From contig CAWEMY010000001.1 of NCBI GenBank assembly GCA_963810305.1, positions 62,001 to 126,000 on the forward strand: a stretch of 64,000 nucleotides of DNA, read 5' to 3'. Source of the stretch: JACDCA01 sp963810305 (GTDB taxonomy: Bacteria > Acidobacteriota > Vicinamibacteria > Vicinamibacterales > 2-12-FULL-66-21). The first letter of the stretch is position 1. Each line of letters opens with the position of its first letter. A program made the position numbers and the translations under genes. Below, one piece after another: positions 1 through 9,218 of this stretch. Under the pieces are notes generated by a model. It was not told the origin of the DNA. It did no database searches and saw nothing but the letters and a program-made list of their open reading frames with translations.

Positions 1-237
1 GTCCCAGCCGAACGGGTGCAGCACGTTGAAGCCACGCATCCGTTTCATGCGCGCGACAACGTCGCCGATCATGTAATTGCGGATGTGGCCGACGTGCGCG
101 TGCCCCGACGGGTACGCGAACATCTCGAGGCAGTAGAACTTCGGTCTGGTGGGATCTTCGGTGACTTCAAACGCGCGTGAGTCGCGCCACTGTTCCTGCC
201 ACTTCTTCTCTATCGCCTGAGGTTTGTACTCCGCCAC
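1..237 (-). CDS. leuS: Leucyl-tRNA synthetase, N-terminal 79 residues (partial)
   Basis: This is the amino-terminal piece of a class Ia aminoacyl-tRNA synthetase; the rest lies beyond the left edge. The frame starts at a GTG and stays open to base 1. It shows the YPSGHAHVGHIRNY segment, which carries the HIGH-type ATP-binding signature in the HVGH form usual for LeuRS, followed by NVLHPFGWD, typical of LeuRS and absent from IleRS or ValRS at this spacing. The expected role is charging tRNA-Leu in the cytoplasm. Identity is secure from the motif pair. The GTG start fits the family, which usually begins about 35 to 40 residues before the signature. Confidence 0.93.
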   Translation of the reverse strand, partial: MAEYKPQAIEKKWQEQWRDSRAFEVTEDPTRPKFYCLEMFAYPSGHAHVGHIRNYMIGDVVARMKRMRGFNVLHPFGWD

Positions 238-247
238 TATGTATGAA

Positions 248-1129
248 TTATATTCGCGCGACGCGATTGACGTAGTCGCTGACCGGGGTGAGGGCAATGC
301 GCGCCTTCGCGAGCGCGGGTCCGTTGTCGATGGCGTCCCCGCGCGCGGCGCCGAGGCCGAGCGCGGCGAGTGTCTTCTGCAAGGGGTCGGTCGCCGTCGC
401 GACCTGTTGTTCGAGCGCGGCCACCGGAACGTAGTTGCGTTGCAGCTTGCGGCCGAGCGCCTGCTCGAACATCGATGCAACCTGGTTGAACGAAACGGGC
501 TGCGGCCCGCCGAGCTCGATCGTCTGATTGTCAACGGCCGGATTGTCGACGCACGCAGCAACGTACTCGGCGACGTCAGCGGCAGACACGACGCTCACCG
601 GGGCGTCCCCGGTGCCGAAGATCCTGACCGTTCCTCCGACGGGATCGAATCCCGCGTGTGGGCTCAGCCAGACCTCCATGAAGAGCGACGGCCGCACGAT
701 CGTATAAGTCATGCCGCTCTCCTTGAGCCGCCGCTCCACGCCGCGCTTGGCGTCGTGCAGCGGGGACGGGATATCGATGTTCCCGCTGAAGGAGAGGTAG
801 ATGAAGTGCCGGACTCCGGCGTCTCGAGCCGTCTCCACGAGAGCCAGCTGACCGTCGAGATCCACGGTGCCGATCGTGTCCCCCGCGCCGCGTGAGATCG
901 TCGCCGAGGCAGTCGAGATCACGGTCACAACGCCTTCGCACGCCCGGCGGATCGATTCTCGGTCCTTGAGATCCCCCTCGGCAAGCGTCACGCCGTCGGC
1001 GCGAACCGCGTCGGCCTTGGCGGCGTCCGCGCCCGGGCGCACGAGCGCTCGCACCTTTCGCCCTTGCCCGGCCAGGCGGCTTACAACTCTCTGCCCCACG
1101 AACCCGGTTGCGCCAACCACCAGAATCAT
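248..1129 (-). CDS. NmrA-like / atypical SDR NAD(P)-binding protein
   Basis: A 293-residue Rossmann-fold protein opening with VVGATGFVGQRVV, the GxxGxxG dinucleotide-binding loop of atypical short-chain dehydrogenases. Further marks are the acidic GDLKD turn, the VRHFIYLSFSGN strand, and the TIVRPSLFME segment common to NmrA, NADH-quinone oxidoreductase subunit-like and sugar epimerase-related proteins. There is no YxxxK catalytic pair in the usual place, so it may bind NAD(P)H without classic epimerase activity. It probably acts in the cytoplasm as a redox sensor or reductase; the substrate cannot be read from sequence. It lies 10 bp upstream of leuS on the same strand. A GCCGGC-type palindrome sits between its start and the kinase stop. 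Confidence 0.82.
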   Translation of the reverse strand: MILVVGATGFVGQRVVSRLAGQGRKVRALVRPGADAAKADAVRADGVTLAEGDLKDRESIRRACEGVVTVISTASATISRGAGDTIGTVDLDGQLALVETARDAGVRHFIYLSFSGNIDIPSPLHDAKRGVERRLKESGMTYTIVRPSLFMEVWLSPHAGFDPVGGTVRIFGTGDAPVSVVSAADVAEYVAACVDNPAVDNQTIELGGPQPVSFNQVASMFEQALGRKLQRNYVPVAALEQQVATATDPLQKTLAALGLGAARGDAIDNGPALAKARIALTPVSDYVNRVARI

Positions 1130-1145
1130 GCTTCCCCCATTAGCC

Positions 1146-1171
1146 GGTAGAGGCCGGCTTTAGCCGGCCTT
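1146..1171. repeat. Intergenic palindrome of the AGGCCGGCT family
   Basis: Arms AGGCCGGCT (1151-1159) and AGCCGGCCT (1162-1170) form a perfect 9-bp inverted repeat next to a GGTAG motif. The same arrangement, with GTAG or CTAC at one end, occurs at 46825-46844 and 61018-61037. It lies exactly between two co-directional genes and touches the kinase stop codon. Confidence 0.8.
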
Positions 1172-3496
1172 CACTGGCCGACCGCCAGGGTCGGCCAGGA
1201 TGCTAGATCTCTCTCGGTTGTCGATTCGTCGCACGTCCAGAGGAGTGAGAAATTGAATCGCTCTCGCCGCTGGTAGAGGCTCACGGCCTCCTCGAGAGAC
1301 TTCACGCCATCTCCCGCGCGCGCCAGCCCTGCGAGCGCCTGGACCAGCAGGAAACCGCCGCCGAGCGTCCGCTCGCGCCCCCGTATGTGCGCGACCGCCT
1401 GGGTGAACGCTGCATGCGCGCCGGCGGCGTCCCCCTGGTCCAATGCCGTACGACCGAGGGCACAAAGCGAGATCGCCCGGAACGTGTCGCGATACATATG
1501 ATCCGACCGTTCGGCCGCTTCAATACCGGCGACGCATGCGGTGCGCGCCTCGTCCAGGCGTCCCGCGAGTCGGAGGCACTCGCCGAGGAGGCCGCTCGCC
1601 CCTGCCGTCGGAGCCGCACCGGGCACACCCTCGAGGGCGATTGCGCGCTCGACGCACCACAGGCACTCAGTCATGTTGCCGAGCGCCTGGTGCGCCGAGC
1701 CGAGCGCGAGCCACGCGAAACCGTGTGGCGGCTCGCGCTTGATGGCCCGCTGGAAGAACGGCAGCGCCTCGGCAGACTTTCCCTGGAACTGAAATGTGCA
1801 CCCTGCGAAGTACGGTGGATATCCGTTGTCGGGATCCAGCTCCGCGGCGCGAAGTTCCGCCGCCAGCGCTTCCTCCATTCTGTTCCACCGCATCAATGCG
1901 TACCCCAGCCATACGTGGGGATCCGCCAGGTGCGGGTCCGCCGCGATCGCGCGGTTGGCGTACTCCGCTGCCTTATCGAGCTCGCCCGTGTCGGTCGTGA
2001 ACGTGAATCGCATCGCGTGGAGCGCGGCAAGCCCCGACAGCGCGAGCGCGTAATTGGGTTCCTGCCCGACGGCTTTCTCGTACAAACCCCGCGCCTGGTC
2101 GAACGTACCCTTCTCCAGCCGCTGCCACAGCCGTCGACCTCGGGCGTAGTATTCGAACGCCTGCAGGTCGCGCGCGACGATGACCCCGGCTGCCGGCGCC
2201 GGCAACGTCAGGTTCAGGCTGGCGAGAATCGCCTGTGACAGTCGGTCCTGCATCTCGAACAGCGTCTCGACCGGTCCGTCGAGTTTTTCGGCCGCAACGA
2301 CATCGCCCGTGCCGACTTCGGTCAACTGCGTGGTTACGCGGAGCATTGGCCCGAGCCGCTGATAGCTCCCCAGCAGGATCCAACGGCATCCCAGCACGCT
2401 TCCTAGCGCGAGCGCGTCGCTCGACTGATCACCACTCGCGGCGCCGGCATGTACGCGGGTTGCCGCGAGGAGCTTTTCACGTCCCACGACCGTGAGTCCG
2501 GGCACACGGGCGAGGTCGGCGGCAAGGCTCTCCGCCACCCCGCTGCCGATCCAGTCATCGTCCGACTGGCGCGAGAGGTTGCGAAAGTCGAGGACGGCGA
2601 GCGTCTGCGGCGATCCGGCACTCGGCTGCGGAGTGCCGCCTTCCCCCATCGCGCGAAGGTCGGACAGCATAGCCGAGGCCGACTGGTATCGCGCGCGTGG
2701 ATCTTTCGACAGCGCCCGCTGGATGATCGGCCACAAGGCCGTTTCGTAGGGGCCGGCTTGCCTGGCCCGAGCGCCGTCGAGGGCAGCCGGCCCGGTCAAC
2801 GGCGCCGGCTCCTTGCTCAGGATCGCCGCGATCCGCTCGGACGCGTGCGCGCCTGGAAACGCCGGCCGGCCCGAAACCATCTCGTAGAGCACCGCACCGA
2901 CGGCAAACAAGTCGGACGCCGCATCGAGGTGTTCGCCGCGGAGTTGCTCTGGAGACATGTAGCCGACTGTCCCGAGGATGCGTCCACCGGTCAGGTTCTG
3001 GACCGTGGCGTCGCTCTCCCCTGCCGCGTCTGCCAACCCCTTGGCGAGACCGAAGTCGAGCAGCTTCGGCGCGCCGTCGGGAGTGACGATGATGTTCTCG
3101 GGCTTGATGTCTCGGTGAAGGATGCCGGCGGCGTGCGCGTGATTCAAGGCCTCGAGCAGCGCGGATGTCAGCGCAATCGCGGTATCGACCGGCAGGGGGC
3201 CGCCGTGCAAGGAGCTCGCGAAGGGTGCTCCCGCGGACATACTCCATCGCGATGAAGGCCTGCCCGTCCGCTTCGCTGGACTCATAGAAGGTGGCAATCG
3301 CCGGGTGCTGCAGCCGTGCGCTGGCCTCTGCCTCGCGGAGGAAGCGGTCCCTGAGGTCCGCGTCGACGGCGTTGGTGACTACCTTCAACGCTGCTGACCG
3401 CCCCAGTGCGAGATCCCTGGCCAGGTAGACTGCCCCCATGCCGCCTTCGCCCAGGCGCGACTCGATCAGGTAATGGGAGAGGGTGCGGCCGAGCAC
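1171..3496 (-). CDS. Ser/Thr protein kinase with TolB-like and TPR domains (frameshifted)
   Basis: The kinase N-lobe begins at the 3496 ATG and shows the glycine loop GEGGMG, the catalytic lysine in ALKVV and the hinge region. The frame then breaks at a run of five G (3195-3199 on the plus strand). In the next frame the C-lobe continues with HRDIKPEN, DFGLAKG and GTVGYMSPEQ, so all kinase motifs are present. Removing one base from the run joins the halves as ELLARRPLPVDTA. After the kinase comes a TolB/FlgO-like domain (LAVLDFRNLS...), then several TPR repeats to the end, about 775 residues in all. No membrane segment is evident. This is a common acidobacterial regulatory kinase layout; substrates are unknown. 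The break is probably a sequencing indel. Confidence 0.85.
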
Positions 3497-3726
3497 GGAG
3501 CGCCATCCTGTCGCGGCGCCTCAGCGGTGTCAAGCCATGCCTGGTCCGCCACGCCTGCCTCCCGGGCGGGCGCGATGGGCCACGACCTTCCGACAGCCCA
3601 AGGCCCGATCAACCGGCAGCGGCACGGCAGCCGAGGACGTGGGCTATTCGTCGAACAAGAGTCCGAGATTCCGAACCACACTTCGTCGAGGTCGGCTTCA
3701 GCCTCCGGCGCGAGGCGATGCGCCAT
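3466..3726 (-). pseudogene. Decayed ParE-family toxin
   Basis: The first 20 residues (MAHRLAPEAEADLDEVWFGI) match the start of ParE/RelE-type toxins, which usually run about 95 residues. After that the frame gives proline- and arginine-rich nonsense. None of the three frames restores the family core or the C-terminal strand with the GRRD-like ending. The ORF runs 31 bp into the start of the kinase gene. The start shares one base with the stop of the upstream antitoxin (TGATG), as expected of a translationally coupled toxin-antitoxin pair. I read this as a toxin gene that lost its 3' part, perhaps when it was joined to the kinase. Confidence 0.6.
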
Positions 3727-4007
3727 CAGCGAGACTTGGCGGTATCAGCAGCCAGGCGACGGCGCCCACCCTGCTTGACGTCCTCGGCAAGGGCCTTCAT
3801 CGATTCCTCGGTGATGTCTCGTCCTTCGCCTCTTGCCAGCGACGCTTCGGCGTCCCCCACCATCGTGACGATTTCGAGGCGCCTGCGCTCGCGCCGTTCC
3901 CACAGCGCGAGCGCTTCTTCAATCGCCTCTTCTTCGCGTGCGAACCGTCCGCTTTTAATGGCCTCCTGCACGAAGGCACGCTGGTCTGGCGTCAGCTCGA
4001 CGTTCAT
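3726..4007 (-). CDS. parD: ParD-like antitoxin
   Basis: A 93-residue protein with the ParD pattern: MNVELTPDQRAFVQEAIKSG, a short N-terminal DNA-binding segment. It continues with RFAREEEAIEEALALWERRE, a charged helix typical of this CopG/ParD branch, and ITEESMKALAEDV near the end. Members bind their own promoter and neutralise ParE. The in-frame ATG at 4007 is chosen over the upstream 4040 ATG because the family begins just before this motif. The gene is intact while its partner is broken, so it may be an orphan antitoxin, unless the toxin damage is a sequencing artefact. Confidence 0.78.
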   Translation of the reverse strand: MNVELTPDQRAFVQEAIKSGRFAREEEAIEEALALWERRERRRLEIVTMVGDAEASLARGEGRDITEESMKALAEDVKQGGRRRLAADTAKSR

Positions 4008-4154
4008 AGAAGCATTGTACCGCGGTATTAACAACCTCATTCAGAAGGAGCCGTCGTGTTGGATTTCGACCAGGTTATGACAGCAGCGAAAGGATGAAGT
4101 CGAGCGGATCGCTTCTGTGCTCCGGGTCTTCCTCGGTCGGGAGGGGCACGAGCG

Positions 4155-4174
4155 GATAGTCATCGCTGACTATC
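4155..4174. terminator. Stem-loop at the end of the zinc-ribbon gene
   Basis: GATAGTCA and TGACTATC form a perfect 8-bp stem around a TCGC loop, overlapping the stop codon of the leftward zinc-ribbon gene. There is no T run after the stem in either direction, so a rho-independent terminator is only a possibility. It may instead protect the 3' end of the message. Confidence 0.35.
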
Positions 4175-4682
4175 GGGCATCTCGCGGGTGCCGCGATCGC
4201 GGCCGGGCGCGTCGACGATCTGATTCAGCTCACGGTAGTCCAGCCAGACGACATTGCAGACGCTCGCACGCATCGATCGCGACCGCCCCGGGGCCACCGT
4301 ACGGATAGGTCTGAAGGGCTGCGCGCACAGCGGACAGGATAGTTTTCGTTCGAGCGATTCGACGTCGAATGGCGGCGGGGTCACCGGATGCCCGGTAGCC
4401 CACGCGCGCCGGCGGTTGACGACTCCTGCAAAGGTATCGCGCGGCAGCAGGATGCCACGGCACTTGCCGCAGAAGTGCGCCGAATGCGCATCGTCGATGA
4501 GCTGCCTGATCCATCGGGGTGGCGCAGATCGAGCACGCCAGGGCGTCCGGCGTCCGGCCGACGATGCGGATGCCGTCGACTTCGATGGGTTCCGGGAACG
4601 AGAAGGAGCCGCAGTGGCGGCAGACGAAGTAGCCTCGTGACGCGACGAGCTCCATCGCGGCGCCGCAGTTAGGACAGTTCAT
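4160..4682 (-). CDS. Zinc-ribbon (zf-TFIIB-like) protein, three frame breaks
   Basis: Begins MNCPNCGAAMELV with a CxxC pair and a second pair in YFVCRHCGS. Then come CSICATPM, and in a second frame FCGKCRGILL and CPLCAQPF. The reading returns to the first frame for PYGGPGAVAIDACER and again to the second for CNVVWLDYRELNQIVD. Joined across three single-base changes (near 4500, 4310 and 4262) this is one protein of about 170 residues with four zinc knuckles, the last resembling the TFIIB-type ribbon found in many small bacterial proteins. Function is unknown. Its ATG overlaps the stop of the TonB-like gene by 2 bp (ATGA), so the two are likely co-translated. Confidence 0.65.
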
Positions 4683-5483
4683 CGGCGACCAGAGAACTCA
4701 CGGTCGTTGAATGCGACCGTCAGGATCTTGCGGTAGGCGACCGGTCGTCCATTCTTCATTGCCGGCTGAAATTTCATCGCCTTCAAGGCGCTCACAAACA
4801 TGAACTCGTGCACATTGCTCGGGCGGGTTCAGGAGTTTCGCAGATTCGACCGTCCCGTCGGCAAGGACAATGAGCTCAATGTGCATCGGCTGATGCCCGG
4901 CCAGATTCGCTTGTAACTCACGCGGCAGTTGCGAGCCGAGAGGAATAGGCGGTGCGACTCCAGCCGATGCCTGAGAGTACACGGCGAGATCAGCCGGTAG
5001 CGGGTTGTCAGCGACAGGTGCTTCGAACGCCACCGTTGTGACCGGCAATTGGCCGAGGCTCGACAGATTGACCAAGCCGCCAGCTGGGGCGATACCCAGG
5101 GAAGGGATCGAATCCGAATCAGATTTTGAGCCCTCCGGACGGCGAGCGATAGATTGCCGGACGGTGGCAGCGGACGTCGGAGCAGGGGTGGAGCCGGGCG
5201 GCAGCTCCGGCTCCGATGGGTTCGCCTCTGTTTGGGCAGGGGCGGACGAAACGTTTGCTGCGAACGAGCTGATTGCAGTGGAAGCGTCGTGCGCGAACAT
5301 GAAGAGCTCGCGTCCACTGGACCCAGCCAGGATGTAACCCGCGATTCCCGCTAAAGCGACCATGCCGGCGAGCACCCACGCTGCCGATCCTCGTAACCCT
5401 TTTCCAAGCGTATCCACAGCGAGCTTCTCCGAGATGAACTGCCTCTTGGACGGGTCGCCAACATACCCGCCCGCACAGGGCAA
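4679..5483 (-). CDS. TonB-family C-terminal domain membrane protein (frameshifted)
   Basis: A short cytoplasmic start is followed by one membrane helix (AAWVLAGMVALAGIAGYILA), a proline/serine-rich periplasmic linker, then IELIVLADGTVESAKLLNPP, the beta strand opening of a TonB C-terminal-type domain. A one-base change at 4821-4827 hides the rest, which in the next frame reads NVHEFMFVSALKAMKF and NGRPVAYRKILTVAF before a TGA at 4679. It is a paralogue of the protein at 23494-24678: both have one helix, a linker and a domain starting IELI.L.DGTVES. The role is probably periplasmic scaffolding or energy coupling; true TonB partners ExbB and ExbD are not in the window. Confidence 0.7.
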
Positions 5484-5580
5484 AGGAGAGCCGCCGCGTA
5501 AGAGAATACGTCAACGACCATCTCGTGACTCGGCAGTGTCAGATCATTTCAGTGTCTCGGGTTCGCATGCTGCATTCAAC

Positions 5581-6612
5581 CTATAGACGCCAGAAGGCGG
5601 ACTGAGCCGCCCGCACAGCCGCCAGCGCACTCTCGCCGCGCCGCGTTGGCGCGGTTGTGGGCCCGAGGTCGGCCACTTCAACGGTGTCCGCATTGAGCAC
5701 TTCGAACGTCGCCAGCAGACAATCGCGCAATGCGTCCAGGTCGTAGCCGCCTTCGGTGACGAGTGCCAACGCACCGGTTTTCTGTGCCGCCACGCGAAGC
5801 CGCGCAATGATGCGCGCATAGCCTGATGCGCTCATGCGCATGGCCGCCAGCGGATCTGCCTCGTGCGCGTCGTAGCCGGCCGAAATGAGCGTGAGCTCGG
5901 GAGCGAACTGCTCGAGTACCGGGACTGCGACCGCGCGATAGACCAGATCGAAGTCGGCGTCGGTGGCGCCCGCCTCCAGCGGAATGTTGACCGTGAACCC
6001 GGCTCCGTCGGCGCGGCCGGTCTCGCTGGCGCCGCCGGTGCCGGGGTAAAACGGGTACTGGTGGCTCGAGATGTACAGCACGCGGGGATCGTCGTAGAAG
6101 ATCGCCTGCGTGCCGTTCCCATGATGGACGTCGATATCGACGACGGCGACAGTCTGCACGCCCGAAGCGATCGCCGCCGCGGCGGCAACGGCGACGTTGT
6201 TGAAGAGACAGAACCCCATCGCCTTATCACGCTCGGCGTGATGGCCGGGCGGACGGACGAGGGCGAACGCAGTCTCACCGCTCCCGAGCGCGTGTTCGGT
6301 GACTTGAACAGCGGCGCCGGCGGCGAGCAGAGCAACCTCGTAGGACTCGGGGGATGTGAAGGTATCTGGATCGAGCATCAGCGACTTCCCAGCCGTGCCT
6401 CTAAGCCGGTTCACGTGAGCGGCGCTATGAACGCGTTGAAGCTCGACGAAGGTGGCGGCGCGCGGCTCCTCGAGTCTGCTCCCTTGCCGGACGAAAGCTT
6501 CAGCGCAAGCGCTCAGCACCTCGGCGCGTTCGGGTCGTTCCGGATGGCCCGGAGGGGTGACGTGGTCACTGAAGCGCGAAGATGATGTCAGCGACAACCG
6601 CGGCTGTGACAT
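5581..6612 (-). CDS. Histone deacetylase-fold amidohydrolase (class II / acetoin-utilisation type)
   Basis: A full-length 343-residue zinc hydrolase. It shows the RPPGHHAE histidine pair, DIDVHHGNGTQ with the metal aspartate and histidine, the YPGTGG turn, and SAGYDAHEADPLA carrying the second metal aspartate. The late ALVTEGGYDL contributes the glycine-tyrosine transition-state residues. All catalytic elements are intact. Bacterial members remove acetyl or similar acyl groups from lysine, polyamines or small amides in the cytoplasm; the substrate here is unknown. The gene stands alone, with a 430-bp gap upstream and 97 bp before the TonB-like gene, so it probably has its own promoter. It carries no frame break. 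Confidence 0.9.
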   Translation of the reverse strand: MSQPRLSLTSSSRFSDHVTPPGHPERPERAEVLSACAEAFVRQGSRLEEPRAATFVELQRVHSAAHVNRLRGTAGKSLMLDPDTFTSPESYEVALLAAGAAVQVTEHALGSGETAFALVRPPGHHAERDKAMGFCLFNNVAVAAAAAIASGVQTVAVVDIDVHHGNGTQAIFYDDPRVLYISSHQYPFYPGTGGASETGRADGAGFTVNIPLEAGATDADFDLVYRAVAVPVLEQFAPELTLISAGYDAHEADPLAAMRMSASGYARIIARLRVAAQKTGALALVTEGGYDLDALRDCLLATFEVLNADTVEVADLGPTTAPTRRGESALAAVRAAQSAFWRL

Positions 6613-7041
6613 GAAGCTCTCACTTCTGTAAGGGGTCTGACTATTTCAGTAGCCGTCAAAACCGGTGGACGACGGAATCTCCATGTCCAGCGTCGACTGA
6701 CACTGGCAGAGGGCTTGCCCGTGCTCAAACCATGGACGAAGACGCGCGCTACGCCTATCCATGCCGCCTTGGACTGCTTGCCGCCTCCGCCCTCCACTGG
6801 GTCGCGGCAGCCTGGCTTGTCTATGACAACACCGACGGCGCCTCAACCTGGGAATTCTCCCGCACCATCAGACGGCTCGCAGTCGCAATTGCCGAAGTGA
6901 TGATCGGCGCCTGAAGTTCTGGCGATCCACTCCCGCAGGTCGTCTGGACCTTCAGCCCAGAACTCGTACCAGGAATCATGGTATTGTTTCGCGTTCCAAA
7001 CAGCCGACGAAGTCTTCTAAAAGAAAGCGAGCCGCGACAAA
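6613..7041. other. Gap without a recognisable gene
   Basis: Three short open frames cross this stretch on the two strands (about 60 to 70 codons each), none with a ribosome binding site, family motif or consistent composition. It separates the leftward deacetylase from the rightward small membrane peptide and must hold both promoters. No clear -35/-10 pair could be assigned. Confidence 0.4.
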
Positions 7042-7158
7042 ATGGTTCTGAGCCAAACGGCTACCGTCATTCTCATGGTCGGTGTCCTGGTGATTCTCGG
7101 AAGCCTGTACATTTTGCGGCGGCGGGTTCGCTTGGGGAAGCGCGTCGGGAAATTCTGA
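7042..7158 (+). CDS. 38-residue single-pass membrane peptide
   Basis: A short frame not found by usual length cut-offs. It reads MVLSQTATVILMVGVLVILG and continues SLYILRRRVRLGK, that is a short N-terminus, one hydrophobic helix of about 20 residues, and a basic tail. This is the same plan as the 31-residue peptide at 29100-29195 inside the Tad operon (MNTTQIVLLVLMVVLFVVYV then SRRRGRL). The shared T-x-x-V/I, helix, R-R-R-x-R-L pattern, and a Tad-type gene next door in both cases, argue that it is real. The ribosome binding site is weak (AAGAAAGCGAG). Function is unknown; a small inner-membrane accessory of a pilus-type system is a guess. Confidence 0.5.
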   Translation: MVLSQTATVILMVGVLVILGSLYILRRRVRLGKRVGKF

Positions 7159-7419
7159 GCGGCCGGGCCTCCAACCGGCTCCACCCCGGCGAATCCCTCG
7201 GACAGCATCTACCGACGTGGGGCCGCTTGCACCGAAGAAGCGCCAAGTCGAGGTTCTGCCTTTCTTCGCAGCACTGAGCGCCACCCGAACGATCGTCCGA
7301 CCCCGAAATTGGTAGTTCTGCCATACGGCGCCAATTGTCTGCCAACGACCAGAAATTCGCGGAAAAATGGAGCATTTCAGGGGATTTTTGCGGCCAGGAA
7401 TGTGCATGAAGGTTTAGAA

Positions 7420-8675
7420 ATGGGATTCAAGTCTGACCGGGGCGCGGTGGTAGTGCAGGTAGCCGTAAGCCTCATGGCGCTTTTAGCCCTATCGTCCTTC
7501 GTCATCGATCATGGCGTCATGATGACGGCACGTGCCCAGGCGCAAAACGGCGCCGATGCGGGCGCCCTGGCCGGAGCACGCTCTCTCCTTTTCCTGCACG
7601 GCGACGACCGTGCGAGGGAGGTCGCTGGCGAAGTGACCCAGTTGCACCGGATTGTTGCGGACTACGCTGCGCCAGGGAATATCACCGTGACCGTGCCCCT
7701 GGCATGCCCGCCGCCTTGGAACACGCCGTCCGGCTGTATCAAGGTGGACATCACCAAGCAGGATCTTCCGACCTTTTTTGCGAAGCTCGCGAACATCAAT
7801 ACTCAGGGTGTCAAGGCAACCGCGACCGCTATGGCCGGCGCCGGCAACTCCGTTGAATGCATCAAACCGTGGGTTGTGGCAGATAAGTGGATCGACAACT
7901 CCGGCACTGGCTTAGACCCCACCGGCTGGGACCAGATGGATGCATTCAATCCAGGGGTAGATACGTACGTCGACCCGGGCTTCAAGGCGACGGGACTCGG
8001 CAACGACTTCGGCATGCAGCTGGTGCTCAAGGACGGGAATGTGGGGGACTATTCGTCAGGCTGGACGATGCAGATTGACTTCGGTGAGCACGGCAGCCAG
8101 TGCGTATAAGGACGCCCTTAAGGGGTGCCCAGATTTCGTTCCCACCGTCGGGCTTCTACGACGGAACGATTCCTTGCTCCAGTAAGAGGGGATACTCCCG
8201 ACCCGCCGCGCGGCTGTTTAGATGTAAGGACCGGCATGGCGCAGGGCCCAACGCAGCAGGCTGTTAGCGGGGACAACGATTCGATCGTAAGCAGAGATCC
8301 GAGCGCCACATTCGATCACGACCACGAACATCGATTACGGGCGGATGTATGGCGGCGGGGACCTGTGAACTGAGTCCACGCGTCGTGCCCATAGCGATCT
8401 TCAATACGGCGACGTACGTGGCGATGGCTGACGCGAACGACTGTAGCGGCAGTGGCTGCGTCGCCCAGGTCGTAAACATCATCGGGTTCTTCGTGGAAGG
8501 CATGTGCAACGACGTCTATCCCGACGAAGCCACCCGCCCCCCATATTGTGGGACGCACGCACAGGCCGGGAAAGCCGTCGTTGGGCGCATCATTAACTAT
8601 CCAGCGCAGTCCTCAACTATTGCCGGAACCCCAGGGCCCGCCAGCTTCATTCAGACCATCAAACTCGTTCGCTGA
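7420..8675 (+). CDS. tadG: TadG-like pilus-associated protein (several frame breaks)
   Basis: The start at 7420 follows GAAGGT and gives MGFKSDRGAVVVQVAVSLMA, a TadE/TadG-type membrane anchor with the RGA motif. Next is ARAQAQNGADAGALAGARSL, the QxxADAAALAGA signature of TadG. The first frame stops at 8107. Conserved sequence continues in other frames: YKDALKGCPDFVPTVG, GFYDGTIPCS, GMAQGPTQQAVSG, DPSATFD, and finally PRVVPIAIFNTATYVAMADA through FIQTIKLVR at 8675. At least three indels between 8100 and 8345 are needed to join them into about 418 residues. TadG proteins sit in the envelope and assist Flp pilus assembly. This copy is 14 kb from the main Tad operon and points the other way. Confidence 0.68.
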
Positions 8676-9218
8676 GGGGACGCGTCTGCGCGGTGCCTTC
8701 TGTTCGCGACGCGCAGGTCAAGGTGTGCCCAGTCGAGACTCGAGTTGGACGGCAGTAACCTCGTCTTCCGTAGCGCAGGTTTAGAGTCGCCGAATTCTCG
8801 ATGATCGCGACGCCGGGTAGACGGACGCGAGCAACCCCGGTAGCCACGCCGAAACGTGTTTCGTCGCCTTTCGACCTCGGGGTCCTACGTCCACTCGACC
8901 GAGACCCTTCTCGCATCCGCCTGAACAATCGCAGATCACGCCGGCGCCGGCCTACAGCGATCCGCGATCCATTGGGCGCGCACCCATCAACTCTAAAAAC
9001 ACTCCCAGCGGCCACATCCACCAGGTATTGAGGGTGTGGTTGTTGGAGCAGTGACGTGGTCTTTGATTATCGCGGCGTGGTGTAACAGGATAGTGCTGGT
9101 GATGTCTCGCTTGGCTGGCGCACTCATCTTGGATTTGCCATGCCCGCGGGGCGCCTGCGGACCGCTACCCTCATAACCGCGGCGATTCTCACCATTGCGT
9201 CAGCACGAGGAGGTGTGG
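8676..9218. other. 543-bp gap without a recognisable gene
   Basis: Short frames on both strands (up to 120 codons on the minus strand) are arginine- and serine-rich and lack motifs. The final 25 bp hold the AGGAGGTG ribosome binding site of the FkbM gene. No repeat, RNA gene or clear promoter was recognised. Confidence 0.4.

Noticed and set aside
6732..6914. A 60-codon frame with a hydrophobic patch (LGLLAASALHWVAAAWLVY)
   Set aside because: No ribosome binding site, no neighbour coupling, and a soluble tail without a pattern; too weak to call.
7159..7419. A missing tadE between the 38-aa peptide and tadG
   Set aside because: No frame in this 261-bp stretch shows a GxxxxVEFAL-type anchor.
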